A DNA stretch of 64,000 nucleotides from Cellulosimicrobium protaetiae (GCF_009708005.2 NZ_CP052757.1:4030001-4094000), one strand, 5' to 3'; shown: positions 42,621 to 51,185, counted from the first letter of the stretch. Notes: a model not told the origin generated them from the letters alone. Made by a program: numbers and translations.

Positions 42621-42647
42621 AGCTCGACGGTTCCCCGTGCGCGGAGT

Positions 42648-43487
42648 TCAGGTGAGGCCGTAGCGCGCGTCGAGGTCGGGGTCGTGGGGCGGGTTGCCGA
42701 AGGACGCGGTCCAGGCGCCGTCGGCGGCGATCGACTGGCCGGAGACGTAGCCCGCCTCGTCGGACAGCAGGAACGCGACGAGCGCGGCGATCTCCTCGGA
42801 CTCGGCGATGCGGCCGAGCGGCGGGCCTTCGGCGAGCGCGCGCTCCTCGGCGGCCGGGTCGGCCGCGCGGGCGATCTGGGCGTCGAGGTGCGGGGTGCGC
42901 ACCCCGCCCGGCGCGACGGTGTTGGCGCGGATGCCGTACCGCCCGTACGTCACGGCGACGGAGCGCGCGAGCGCGTCGATGCCGCCCTTGGTCAGCTCGT
43001 AGGCGGCGTGGTCAGCGAACGCCGCACGGCCGTGGATCGAGCCGATGTTGACGATCGACCCGCCGCTCACCTGGTCGGTGAACGCCTCGACGGCGGCGGC
43101 GCAGCCCCAGAGGTAGCCGAGACCGTTGATCTCGACGACGTCGCGCGCGTCCTGCTCGACCTGCGCGGCGCGCTCCGGGTCGGCGAGCGCGTGCAGCGGC
43201 GTGCGGACGGTGATGCCCGCGTTGTTGACCCACCCGGCGAGCGGCGCGAGGTCGCGCGCGGCCCGCGCGGCCTCGCGGTGGGCCTCGCGGTCGCGCGAGT
43301 CCCCCAGCACGACGGCGGCGCACACCCCCTCCTCGACCGTCCTTGAGCCCGGGGTGCGCTCCAGCCCGACGACGGTCCACCCGTCCGCAGTGAGGCGCGC
43401 CGCCACGGCGCGGCCGATGCCCTTGCCGCTGCCGGTGACGACGACGCTGCGGTGCTTGTTCGCGGGTCCGGCTGCGGGTCCGGTCAC
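42648..43487 (-). CDS. Short-chain dehydrogenase/reductase, operon gene 4
   Basis: A 279-residue classical SDR. VVVTGSGKGIGRAVAARLTA is the cofactor loop, WVNNAGI marks the NAG motif, and GSIVNIGSIHGRAAF precedes the catalytic Tyr and Lys in YELTKGGIDALA. The C-terminus has YVSGQSIAADGAW. Start is the GTG at 43487, overlapping the dehydratase stop (GTGA). It is the last gene of the 47222-to-42648 operon. Two SDRs in one operon with a dehydratase between suggest oxidation at two carbons of the same sugar-acid skeleton. Confidence 0.88.
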   Translation of the reverse strand: MTGPAAGPANKHRSVVVTGSGKGIGRAVAARLTADGWTVVGLERTPGSRTVEEGVCAAVVLGDSRDREAHREAARAARDLAPLAGWVNNAGITVRTPLHALADPERAAQVEQDARDVVEINGLGYLWGCAAAVEAFTDQVSGGSIVNIGSIHGRAAFADHAAYELTKGGIDALARSVAVTYGRYGIRANTVAPGGVRTPHLDAQIARAADPAAEERALAEGPPLGRIAESEEIAALVAFLLSDEAGYVSGQSIAADGAWTASFGNPPHDPDLDARYGLT

Positions 43488-44806
43488 GAGGGTGCCTCCA
43501 GGTCGAAGCGGTCGGGGTCGAGCGTGAAGCCCAGGCCGGGCGCGTCGGGCGGGGTGGCGTGGCCGCCGTCGAACACGGCACCGCCGCGCACGAGCAGCGG
43601 CGCGGGGTCGTAGGGGTTGCCCTCGGGCGAGCGGTCGAACGTCTCGACGCCGATGCCCGCCGCGCCGCCGAGGTGCACGCTCACCTCCGGGTACACGTGG
43701 CTCGAGACCACCATGCCGCGCGCGGCCCACGCGCGCACGAGCGGGTCGGCGACCGTGATGCCGCCGATCGCGACGACGTCGACGCGCGGCACGTCGAGCG
43801 CGCCCAGCATCGCCAGGTGCGCGAAGACCTCGGGGTCGGTCACCTCGTCACCGACGGAGAGCGGCAGCCCGGACGCGTCGCGCACGCGCGCGGCGCCGAC
43901 CGCGTCCTCGGGGAGCAGGGGGTCCTCGAGCCACGCGAGCGCGGGCGCGGTCTCGCCGGACTGCCCCGCCGCGCCCGCGACGCCCCACGCGTCGAGGTCC
44001 GCGAGCGCCTCGTCCGCGTCGCGCCAGCCGAAGCCCACGTCGACGACGACGCCGCTGCGCCCCGCGACGGTCGGCCGGCCCGTGACGTCGGGCAGCTCGG
44101 CGCGCAGGATCGCGAGCAGGTCATGCATCAGCGCCCGGTCGGGCGAGCGCGAGATCTTCAGCAGCGGCCACCCCGAGCGCGCGTGCGCGAGCACCTCGTC
44201 CGCGACGTCGCGCGCGCTCCGGCCCGGCGTCGGATACGCCGCGACGAGGATCGCGGGGCGTGGCACAGCGACGGCCGCCCCGGATGAGACGACGCCGGGA
44301 CGCCCTGCGACGGCACGTGACGGAACGTCCGTGTCGTCGCCGACACCGGGCTCTGCGAACCCGGCGAGGTCCGCGCCGTCGTCGAGCAGGGACCAGACGG
44401 GGCGCCCGGCGAGCCGGCCCGCGAGGTCCCACAGCGCGACGTCGACCAGGCCGATCGCGCGCCGCACGAGGCCCACGCGGCCGACGATCGCAGACCCGCG
44501 CAGGGCCGCGTCCCAGGCGGCGCCGACGCTCTCGCGCGCGGTGACGCCGTCGGACGCGACGACCTCGCGGCCCAGGACGTGCGGAGCGACGAGCCGGTCC
44601 ACGAGCTCGGCCATGGGCGCCTCGCGCGTGAGCGCGTACGACTCGCCGGCGACAGTCCGGCCGTCGTCCGTCTCGGCGACGACGCGCACGCCGACGTACT
44701 CGCGCCGCTCGACGGTCATCGCGCCCAGACGCAGCGGCTGCGGCAGCGGGACGACCGTCGTCGCGGTCCGGACGGCGACGACGCGCGCGGCGGGCCCCAC
44801 GCTCAC
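43484..44806 (-). CDS. Enolase-superfamily protein (mandelate racemase/muconate lactonizing type)
   Basis: A 440-residue protein with the N-terminal capping domain (about 10-130) and a TIM barrel. Candidate catalytic residues: Lys217 in LLKIS, metal ligands Asp256 (VVVDVGFGW), Glu294 (WLEDPLLPED) and Asp320/Glu321 (SVGDEV), and His370 in VVSSHVYPEVSVHL as general acid/base. This supports acid-sugar dehydratase activity, though racemase or lactone isomerase remain possible. About 30 Gly/Ala/Val-rich residues (156-184) are inserted at the start of the barrel, making it longer than the usual 380-400. GTGA overlaps link it to both neighbouring SDR genes. Confidence 0.82.
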   Translation of the reverse strand: MSVGPAARVVAVRTATTVVPLPQPLRLGAMTVERREYVGVRVVAETDDGRTVAGESYALTREAPMAELVDRLVAPHVLGREVVASDGVTARESVGAAWDAALRGSAIVGRVGLVRRAIGLVDVALWDLAGRLAGRPVWSLLDDGADLAGFAEPGVGDDTDVPSRAVAGRPGVVSSGAAVAVPRPAILVAAYPTPGRSARDVADEVLAHARSGWPLLKISRSPDRALMHDLLAILRAELPDVTGRPTVAGRSGVVVDVGFGWRDADEALADLDAWGVAGAAGQSGETAPALAWLEDPLLPEDAVGAARVRDASGLPLSVGDEVTDPEVFAHLAMLGALDVPRVDVVAIGGITVADPLVRAWAARGMVVSSHVYPEVSVHLGGAAGIGVETFDRSPEGNPYDPAPLLVRGGAVFDGGHATPPDAPGLGFTLDPDRFDLEAPS

Positions 44807-45600
44807 TCCGGCTTCTTCGCGAGCGGCACGCCGTAGTCGACGAGGAACCCGCCGTCGACGTAGACGGTCTGGCCGACCATGTACGCGGCCTGGTCGGACA
44901 CGAGCCAGCTCACCGCGTTGCCGATCTCCTCCGGCTGGGCGAGCCGGCGCGCGGGGATGCGCGCGAGGATCGTCTCCTCCGAGAGCGTGCCCTGCGCGAC
45001 GCCCTGGCGGAACACGCCCGTGTCGATGTACCCGGGGGCGACGGCGTTGACCCGCACGCCGCGCGCGGCCCACTCGGCGCCCGCGGTCGCGGTGAGCCCG
45101 ATGACGGCGGCCTTGGTGGTGGAGTAGGGCGCCCGTCCCGCGGAGCCGCGGGCCGAGACGGACGAGATGTTGACGACGGCACCACGACCCGCCGCGAGCA
45201 TGTGGCGACCCGCGGCCTGGAGGCACGCGAAGACACCGTGCAGGTTGACGTCCACGACGGCCGACCACTCGTCCCAGGTGAGGTCCTCGAGCGCGCGGTG
45301 GCGCTGGATGCCCGCGTTGTTGACGAGCGCGTCGATCCCGCCGAACGCGTCCGCGAGGTCGTCGAACGCGGCGCGCACGGCGGCGTGGTCCGTGACGTCG
45401 AGCGGGGCCCACACGAGCCCGGGCGCGTCGGGGACGGCGCCGAGGTCGAGCGCGGGGAGGTCGTGCTGCACGACGTCCGCGCACACGACGCGGAACCCGT
45501 CGGCCGCGAGGCGCTCGGCGACGGCGCGGCCGATGCCGGCCGCTCCCCCGGTGACGACGGCGAGCGGGACGGGCGGGGCGTCGGGGGCGGGGGTGGTCAC
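44803..45600 (-). CDS. Short-chain dehydrogenase/reductase, operon gene 2
   Basis: A 265-residue classical SDR: AVVTGGAAGIGRAVAERLAADG, LVNNAGIQRHRAL, the Ser of NISSVSARGSAG, Tyr-Lys in YSTTKAAVIGLT and the C-terminal YMVGQTVYVDGG. The sequence resembles sugar/sugar-lactone dehydrogenases such as glucose/galactose/fucose types, without a firm substrate. Start is the GTG at 45600 (GTGA overlap with the ceramidase-like gene), and its stop overlaps the dehydratase start. Part of the four-gene TGCTATAGCA-controlled operon. Confidence 0.88.
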   Translation of the reverse strand: MTTPAPDAPPVPLAVVTGGAAGIGRAVAERLAADGFRVVCADVVQHDLPALDLGAVPDAPGLVWAPLDVTDHAAVRAAFDDLADAFGGIDALVNNAGIQRHRALEDLTWDEWSAVVDVNLHGVFACLQAAGRHMLAAGRGAVVNISSVSARGSAGRAPYSTTKAAVIGLTATAGAEWAARGVRVNAVAPGYIDTGVFRQGVAQGTLSEETILARIPARRLAQPEEIGNAVSWLVSDQAAYMVGQTVYVDGGFLVDYGVPLAKKPE

Positions 45601-47222
45601 TGGTCCTCCTCGGGGACGGGACGGATCGGGGTCGCGGGTGCGGCGTGCGGTGGTGCGACCGCGCCGGGGGGCCAGGCCGCGGTGGCGGCGAGCACGTCGT
45701 CGACGACGGCGCACGCGTGCCGCTCCAGGCGTTCGAGCGAGCCCGGCGCGAGCGGCGACTGCCAGGCCTGGTAGGCGCCGACGTCGTACGCCTCGCGCGT
45801 GGGCAGGTAGACGAAGCCGGGGCCGTTGGTGAGGTTCGCGACGACGACGGGCCGCGTCCCGGCGTGGGCGCGCACCGTGCGCTGGAGGCGCGAGTACGCC
45901 TCGCCGGGGTGCGCGACGAGCAGCGCCTCGCCCACGCGCCACACCCACGTGGGGTGCGGCACCGTCGGGCCGGTGACGTAGCCGTCGCGCAGGTTCCGCG
46001 CGCGGCGCAGGCGCTCCTCGCGCGAGCGCGGGTCGATGCCGGCCCACTCGGCCTCGAGCTCGTCCCACGTCGGGAGGTCGCGCAGGTCGAGCGTGACGGG
46101 CTCCTCCACCGCGGCGAGCGTGCGGGCGTCGGGGCGGGCATCGGTGCCGGTGAGCGCGGCCGACGGCACGGGCTCCCAGACGGCGAGCGGCGCGCCGGAC
46201 TCGACGACGTGGGTCAGCTCCAGCTCCGTGCCCGGCGGCGGGAGCTCGGCGAGCGCCGCGAGCACGGCGTGGCCGAGCGACGTGCCGTGGCGGTCCGCGA
46301 CGGCGGTGTCGCCCGTGTACTGCTCGCGCGGGGCGAGCTCGCCCGACGCGCCCTGGAGGAACGCGACGGGGGCGGCCGTCTCGCGCTCGACGAGGTCGCG
46401 CATGGCGCCCACGTAGTCGGGCGAGACGAGCCGGTTCTGCCACGCGAGCGTCGTCGGGTGGCACGCGTAGTTGACGATCGTGGCGAGGGTGACGGGGTCG
46501 CCCTCGGGCGCGACGCCGTCGGGCCGGGTGTCCGGGGCGCCGAGGGCGGGGCGCGTCGTGAGGCGCCCGACGACGACCGTGTCGTCCGCGAGGTCGGCGC
46601 CGGGCGAGCGCGGGGTGCCGGCGTCGGGGTTGAAGCCGACGAGCGGGCGCGGGGCGCTTCCCGTGGCGGTCCCCGCGTCCCCGTCGGCGCACCCGTCGAG
46701 CAGCGCCTCGCGGTTGGACGCGAGGCCGCAGCGCCCGGTCGTCCACTCGAGGGTCGCGGGTCGGAGCGACGCGATCGCCGCCACGGCGGCGTCGGCCGCG
46801 GCGCGCGCGAGGTCGCGCAGGTACGCGACGCCGCGGTCGCCGCCCGGGAGGTCGGCGTCGCCCGAGCACAGGACGGGTCCGGCGTGCGTGTGGGAGAGCG
46901 AGACGACCAGGCGCTCGACGGGCAGGCCGGTCGCGTCGAGGACGGTCGTGCGCAGCGTCGCCTCGTCGTCGACCCGGCGCCACCACGTGCCGTCGACCGT
47001 CACGAGGACGAGCGGGTCGGAGGCGCCGCCGGCCGGGGTGCGCTCCTCGGCGAGCGCGACCGCCGTGAGCGTCATGGCGCGGTGCGCACCCTCGGAGACG
47101 TCCCAGTCCGCCGGGCCCCAGTTGCGCGCCCGGATGCCCGGGGCGGGTGTCACGTCGCGGACGGCGACGCCCGCCAGGCCGACGAACGCGGGGACGGGGG
47201 CCCGCGTGTGCAGGGCGACCAT
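45597..47222 (-). CDS. Neutral/alkaline ceramidase-like domain protein, operon gene 1
   Basis: A 541-residue protein with the N-terminal domain of neutral ceramidases: GLAGVAVRDVTPAPG, SLSHTHAGPVL (zinc-type histidines), VNYACHPTTLAWQNRLVSPDY and QGASGELAPREQY. It has no signal peptide, so unlike true ceramidases it should be cytoplasmic. In a sugar-acid operon it may be an esterase, amidase or lactonase. The ATG at 47222 has a strong AGAGGAGG site. The regulon operator at 47252-47261 lies 30 bases upstream. First gene of the operon running to 42648. Confidence 0.78.
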   Translation of the reverse strand: MVALHTRAPVPAFVGLAGVAVRDVTPAPGIRARNWGPADWDVSEGAHRAMTLTAVALAEERTPAGGASDPLVLVTVDGTWWRRVDDEATLRTTVLDATGLPVERLVVSLSHTHAGPVLCSGDADLPGGDRGVAYLRDLARAAADAAVAAIASLRPATLEWTTGRCGLASNREALLDGCADGDAGTATGSAPRPLVGFNPDAGTPRSPGADLADDTVVVGRLTTRPALGAPDTRPDGVAPEGDPVTLATIVNYACHPTTLAWQNRLVSPDYVGAMRDLVERETAAPVAFLQGASGELAPREQYTGDTAVADRHGTSLGHAVLAALAELPPPGTELELTHVVESGAPLAVWEPVPSAALTGTDARPDARTLAAVEEPVTLDLRDLPTWDELEAEWAGIDPRSREERLRRARNLRDGYVTGPTVPHPTWVWRVGEALLVAHPGEAYSRLQRTVRAHAGTRPVVVANLTNGPGFVYLPTREAYDVGAYQAWQSPLAPGSLERLERHACAVVDDVLAATAAWPPGAVAPPHAAPATPIRPVPEEDQ

Positions 47223-47251
47223 CGCACCTCCTCTGGGCTCGGGAGTGCCGA

Positions 47252-47261
47252 TGCTATAGCA
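47252..47261. promoter_or_regulatory. TGCTATAGCA operator between ceramidase-like operon and GntR gene
   Basis: A perfect palindrome overlapping a leftward TAGCAT -10 (47256-47251), leaving a leader of about 22 bases before the ATG at 47222. It also lies about 110 bases before the GntR-family gene, so autoregulation is possible. Confidence 0.7.
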
Positions 47262-47372
47262 TGTTGCTCGGTCGACACGTCCGACCAGGGACGGCGCCGT
47301 GGCCGCTATCCTTCGGGGCGTCCGACCGACGACGATCCGAGCCCGCCGCCCCCACGACACCACGGAGAAGCC

Positions 47373-48059
47373 ATGGCGCTCAAGAGCGTGCCGGACCAGA
47401 ACGTCGCCGACCGGGTGACGGTCGAGCTGCGCGAGGCGATCTTCAGCGGCGACCTCGCGCCGGGCGAGCGGCTCGTCGAGCGCAAGCTCGCCGAGCGCCT
47501 CGGCACGAGCCACATCCCCGTCCGCGAGGCGCTCACGCGGCTCACGCAGGAGGGCCTCGTCGAGCGACTCCCGCACCGCGGCGCGCGGGTCGCCGCCCTC
47601 ACGAGCCGCGACCTCGAGGAGATCTCGAGCCTGCGCACGCTGCTGGAGCAGTTCGCCGTCGTGCGGGTCCAGGACGCGTGGGACCCCGCCAAGGAGGCGA
47701 GGCTGCGCAAGACCGTGCAGCAGATGGTCCAGGCGGCGGAGAAGGGCAGCAACGCGCGCGTCTTCGAGCTCGACCGGCGCTTCCACGAGCAGCTCTGGGA
47801 GATGGCCGACCACCGCATGCTCATGACGCTCAACGCGCAGCTCCGCAGCCGCATCACCGGCTTCCTGCGCGCCGCGAACGCCGCGCTCGAGCCCGAGGCG
47901 CGCGTCGCGCACGCCCGCACCCACGAGCTCATCGTCGACGCCATCGCGGGCGGCGACCCGGGGGCGGCGCAGCGCGTCATGGCCGAGCACATCGGCGAGG
48001 CCGCAGCCCGCCTCGCGAGCCACACCGAGGACGAGGCGGAGCCCGCCGTCGGGGCCTGA
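47373..48059 (+). CDS. GntR-family regulator, FadR subfamily (FCD domain)
   Basis: A 228-residue regulator. The N-terminal winged helix contains ERKLAERLGTSHIPVREALTRL (about 37-58) and PHRGARVA. The all-helical FCD effector domain has the metal-site pattern with Asp/His in FELDRRFHEQL, His in HARTHELIVDAI and His in VMAEHIGEA, so it should bind a metal and a carboxylate ligand. Divergent from the ceramidase-like operon, with a TGCTATAGCA site between them. It is the only plausible regulator for the seven copies of that site in this window. TATCCT at 47307-47312 may be its -10. Confidence 0.88.
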   Translation: MALKSVPDQNVADRVTVELREAIFSGDLAPGERLVERKLAERLGTSHIPVREALTRLTQEGLVERLPHRGARVAALTSRDLEEISSLRTLLEQFAVVRVQDAWDPAKEARLRKTVQQMVQAAEKGSNARVFELDRRFHEQLWEMADHRMLMTLNAQLRSRITGFLRAANAALEPEARVAHARTHELIVDAIAGGDPGAAQRVMAEHIGEAAARLASHTEDEAEPAVGA

Positions 48060-48132
48060 GCCCGCGCCGCCCGCCGGTGGCGCCTCGCGCCCGGCCGTCA
48101 CAGCCCGGCGCGACTCCCGGTCGACCTGAGGA

Positions 48133-48148
48133 GGATGCACCCGCATCC
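48133..48148. promoter_or_regulatory. Inverted repeat before NmrA-like gene
   Basis: GGATGC-ACCC-GCATCC is a perfect repeat, with an outer CTGAG/CTCAG pair framing it. It lies 22 bases before the start codon. Candidate operator or leader hairpin. Confidence 0.4.
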
Positions 48149-48170
48149 ACCGATCTCAGGGAGGCACCAC

Positions 48171-48920
48171 ATGGCTCGCATCATCGTCGTCGGCGGCACC
48201 GGGCACGTCGGCTCGCGCGTCGTCGAGAAGCTCACCGCGCACGGGCACGACGCCGTCGCCGCATCACGCCGCACGGGCGTCGACGCGTACACCGGCGCAG
48301 GGCTGACGGAGGCGCTGGCCGGCGCCGACGTCGTCGTCGACACCACCCAGGCGCCGTCGTACGTCCCCGACGAGGTCCGGGAGTACTTCGCCACGTCGAC
48401 CGCGAACCTCGTCGCGGCGGAGAAGGCGGCGGGCGTCCGCCACCACGTCGCGCTCACCATCGTGGGCACCGACCGCCCGCAGGGCATCGGCTACTTCCAC
48501 GGCAAGGCCGAGCAGGAGCGCGTCGTCCGCGAGTCGGGAGTGCCGTACTCGCTCGTCCACGCGACCCAGTTCTTCGAGTTCACCCCCGCGATCATCGGCA
48601 CGGCGGCGCACGGGGACACCGTGCGGGTGTCGTCGGCGTCGATCCAGCCGATCGCCGCCGAGGACGTCGCGACCGCCGTCGCGCGGATCGCCGTCGGAGA
48701 GCCCGTGGGCGACGTCGAGATCGCCGGCCCGGAGGTCCTCGCGATCGGCGACCTCGTGCGCCGGACGCTCGCGGCGCAGGGCGACGGGCGCGAGGTCGTC
48801 ACGGCGGACGACGCGCCGTACTTCGGGGCGCTGATCGAGGACCGCACGCTCGTGGCCGTGGACGGTGCGCAGATCTTCGGGACGCGCCTGGAGGACTGGC
48901 TCGCCGCGCAGGCAGCCTGA
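48171..48920 (+). CDS. NmrA-like NAD(P)-binding protein
   Basis: A 249-residue atypical short-chain dehydrogenase. IIVVGGTGHVGSRVVEKLTAHG is the cofactor loop, and GYFHGKAEQERVVRESGVPYSLVHATQFFEF fits NmrA/quinone-oxidoreductase-2-like proteins. No strict catalytic YxxxK is visible beyond YFHGK. The ATG at 48171 has a GGGAGGC site. An upstream in-frame ATG at 48135 would fall inside the inverted repeat and is less likely. No regulon operator, so probably unrelated to its neighbours. Confidence 0.8.
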   Translation: MARIIVVGGTGHVGSRVVEKLTAHGHDAVAASRRTGVDAYTGAGLTEALAGADVVVDTTQAPSYVPDEVREYFATSTANLVAAEKAAGVRHHVALTIVGTDRPQGIGYFHGKAEQERVVRESGVPYSLVHATQFFEFTPAIIGTAAHGDTVRVSSASIQPIAAEDVATAVARIAVGEPVGDVEIAGPEVLAIGDLVRRTLAAQGDGREVVTADDAPYFGALIEDRTLVAVDGAQIFGTRLEDWLAAQAA

Positions 48921-49030
48921 CGGTGCACCCCGGGTGGCGGCACGCCGCCGCCCGGGGTGTCGTGCGTGCCCAGCCCGGCCCGCACGGTCCGTCGCGTCGC
49001 ACGCCGACGGTCGTCCCGCGACCCTACTTT

Positions 49031-49040
49031 TGCTATAGCA
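49031..49040. promoter_or_regulatory. TGCTATAGCA operator before Eis-like gene
   Basis: A perfect palindrome in the context TTTTGCTATAGCATCC, overlapping a rightward TAGCAT -10 at 49036-49041. It lies 34 bases before the ATG at 49075. Confidence 0.7.
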
Positions 49041-49074
49041 TCCCGTCAACACCGGCTCGCGACCCTGGACGGCC

Positions 49075-50172
49075 ATGCACCTGCGCACCGCCACGCCCGA
49101 CGACGTCCCCTCCCTCTACGCGCTGTGGGACCGCGCGTTCGACGCGCCGCTCATGGTGCCGGTCTACGAGACCGACGACGGTCGGCTCGACCGCACGCAC
49201 GTCGCCGTCGACCCGCTCCACGGCGGGGTGGTCGGCTCGGTGTACTGGACGCCGCGCGAGGTCGGCGGGCCGGACGGCGGCACGCTGCGGGCCGGCGGCG
49301 TCGCCAACGTCGCGACCGCCCCCGAAGCCCGCGGCCGGGGCCTCGTCCGGACGCTGCTCTCCCGGGCCGTCGAGCAGATGGAGCGGGCCGGCACGCACGT
49401 CGCGCTGCTGTTCACCGGCACCCCCGACGTCTACCGGTCGAGCGGCTTCGAGACGTTCGACGTGCCGCTCCGGCGCGGCGTTCCACGGACGCTCGGCGAC
49501 GCCGCGACCCACACGGTGGACGACCTCGCCGCCGAGTCGTTCCGCCCCCACACCCCCCGCGACGCGCCGTCCGGGCCGGGGGCTCCGCCGTCGGGCTCGG
49601 AGGACGACGCACCCCTGACCGTCCGCACCGACCGCCTGCCCGGCGTCCCACGGCCGGCATGGTCCGTCGCGCTCGGGTGGGAGCAGCTCGCCGCGCCGCA
49701 CGACAGGTTCGACGCCGCGGGCGGCGGACCACGCCCCCTCACCACCCGGCGCACCGCCGAGCACTGGGAGCGCCGCATCCCGCTCTGGTACTCCGGCGCC
49801 GAGGTGTTCACCGCGCGGGCTGCCGACGGGGAGGTGGTGGGCTACCTCGCCCACGAACCCGGGCCGGGCGTCCTGAAGGTCCGTGAGCTCGGCGTCGACC
49901 CGACGGCGGAGCGCGCCGGCGAGGTCGTCGACGTTCTTGCGCGCACGACGCTCCAGCGGGCGCGCCTCCACCGCTCCCCCGTCGTCGAGGTTCGCCTGCC
50001 CGCGCACCCGCTCACCGAGCGCTTCACCGCGGCAGTCCTCGACGCGCCGACGCCGGCGACGGACACGACCGGGATGCTCCGTACGGTCCGCGCGGGGGCC
50101 GACGTCGTCGCCCGTCTGCGGGAGGCCGCCGCAGCCGGGATGGGCTTTCATTGGCCGGGCGACTACCTCTGA
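49075..50172 (+). CDS. Eis-like GNAT acetyltransferase
   Basis: A 365-residue protein with an N-terminal GNAT domain (LRTATPDDVPSLYALWDRAF, then GGVANVATAPEARGRGLVRTLLSRAVEQM with the acetyl-CoA loop, and LLFTGTPDVYRSSGFETFDV). A second GNAT-like module follows (about 200-340, with VVGYLAHEP and KVRELGVDPTAERAGEVV). This is the Eis layout minus a clear C-terminal SCP2-like domain, so it is shorter than the usual 400 residues. Eis proteins acetylate amines. Its own copy of the regulon operator implies a role tied to the sugar pathway, perhaps an amino sugar or detoxification. Confidence 0.75.
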   Translation: MHLRTATPDDVPSLYALWDRAFDAPLMVPVYETDDGRLDRTHVAVDPLHGGVVGSVYWTPREVGGPDGGTLRAGGVANVATAPEARGRGLVRTLLSRAVEQMERAGTHVALLFTGTPDVYRSSGFETFDVPLRRGVPRTLGDAATHTVDDLAAESFRPHTPRDAPSGPGAPPSGSEDDAPLTVRTDRLPGVPRPAWSVALGWEQLAAPHDRFDAAGGGPRPLTTRRTAEHWERRIPLWYSGAEVFTARAADGEVVGYLAHEPGPGVLKVRELGVDPTAERAGEVVDVLARTTLQRARLHRSPVVEVRLPAHPLTERFTAAVLDAPTPATDTTGMLRTVRAGADVVARLREAAAAGMGFHWPGDYL

Positions 50173-50284
50173 TCCTGGGGCCGCCGCAGGGGTGTCACGG
50201 ATCCGGGCTGAAGACCGGTCGACCGCGACGCCCTGTCCGGACCGCCGGTTCGCCGTCCGCACGCTCGCCGCTATGTTCTCGGTC

Positions 50285-50803
50285 ATGCCTTCCGTTCGAG
50301 CCCGCCAGGCGATCGCCACCTCGATCGCCGTGGTCGTGTACGTGCTCTTGGCGTGCGCGGCAGTCGTCGCCGTGTGGTCCGGGATCTCGGGCACCGTCAA
50401 CAGCTGGCAGGCGCAGCACGACGGCGAGGTCGGCACGTTCACCCCGGTCGAGCAGCACTGCAGCTCGAACCGTGGCACCCCGTCCTGCCGCTGGACCGGC
50501 ACGTGGGAGCCCGAGGCCAGGGACCGCGTCATCAAGGACGTGCTCCTCGACGAGAGCCTCGGGACCGCAGAAGGCGACCCGCCTCCTGGTCCGGTCCATC
50601 CCACCCTCCACCACGACGCCTTGTCAGACCCGCAGGTCGTCTATCGGCCAGGTGATCGCACCTGGCTCCTGACCCCGGCTGTGACCACGGTCTTCCTCGG
50701 AGGCAGCGCCTACCTCGCCTGGAAGACGCACAGGTGGTCGCGCCGGGCGGCGGCAGCTGCGGCTCGACGAACCGAGCCGGGCAGGCACCGCACCGCCGCC
50801 TGA
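50285..50803 (+). CDS. Two-helix membrane protein of unknown function
   Basis: A 172-residue protein with membrane helices at about 11-33 and 131-150. An extracellular middle part between them contains a Cys pair (QHCSSNRGTPSCRW), and the tail is Arg-rich and cytoplasmic. No family recognised, but actinobacterial two-helix proteins with this topology are common. The start at 50285 is chosen because TATGTT (50272-50277) ends 7 nt before it, suggesting a leaderless mRNA. An in-frame ATG at 50273 lies within that hexamer. Confidence 0.55.
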   Translation: MPSVRARQAIATSIAVVVYVLLACAAVVAVWSGISGTVNSWQAQHDGEVGTFTPVEQHCSSNRGTPSCRWTGTWEPEARDRVIKDVLLDESLGTAEGDPPPGPVHPTLHHDALSDPQVVYRPGDRTWLLTPAVTTVFLGGSAYLAWKTHRWSRRAAAAAARRTEPGRHRTAA

Positions 50804-50930
50804 CCCACCCGGGCGGCGTCCTCGAGGGAAGACGAGCGCCCCGGGCCGATGGTCAAGCGCCTGCCGGTCACCTGGCCTCCGTGCTCGTGGGGCACAGGTG
50901 TCGAGCGACGGCCGTGCCACACTTCCGGCC

Positions 50931-51185
50931 ATGGCCGATCGCGAACCCGACGAACCGTCGGGATGGTACGAGAGCTGGTTGCGGGACGTGGCCGGTGGGG
51001 CGCCGGTCCGCACAGGGCCGCTCTTCCTCGGCTGGGTGGGGGTCGTCTCCGTCGTCGCGGCGGTCGTGTACCTGACGGGAGGCCGGAGCGAGCCGGCATA
51101 CATGGCTCCGATCGGAGTCGTCTCCATCCTCTACTGGTCCCTCGCGGTGCCCGCCTACGTGGCCAAGCGCTACCGCGGCCGATGA
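50931..51185 (+). CDS. Small two-helix membrane protein
   Basis: An 84-residue protein with an acidic, Trp-containing N-terminus and two hydrophobic helices (about 31-50 and 57-76), ending in a basic stretch (AKRYRGR). No family recognised and no clear ribosome site before the ATG at 50931. It may be real because codon usage and third-position GC follow its neighbours. Confidence 0.5.
   Translation: MADREPDEPSGWYESWLRDVAGGAPVRTGPLFLGWVGVVSVVAAVVYLTGGRSEPAYMAPIGVVSILYWSLAVPAYVAKRYRGR

Noticed and set aside
48135-48170. Upstream start for the NmrA-like gene at 48135
   Set aside because: It would add twelve His/Pro-rich residues, starts inside an inverted repeat and lacks a ribosome site. The ATG at 48171 has a good GGGAGGC site.
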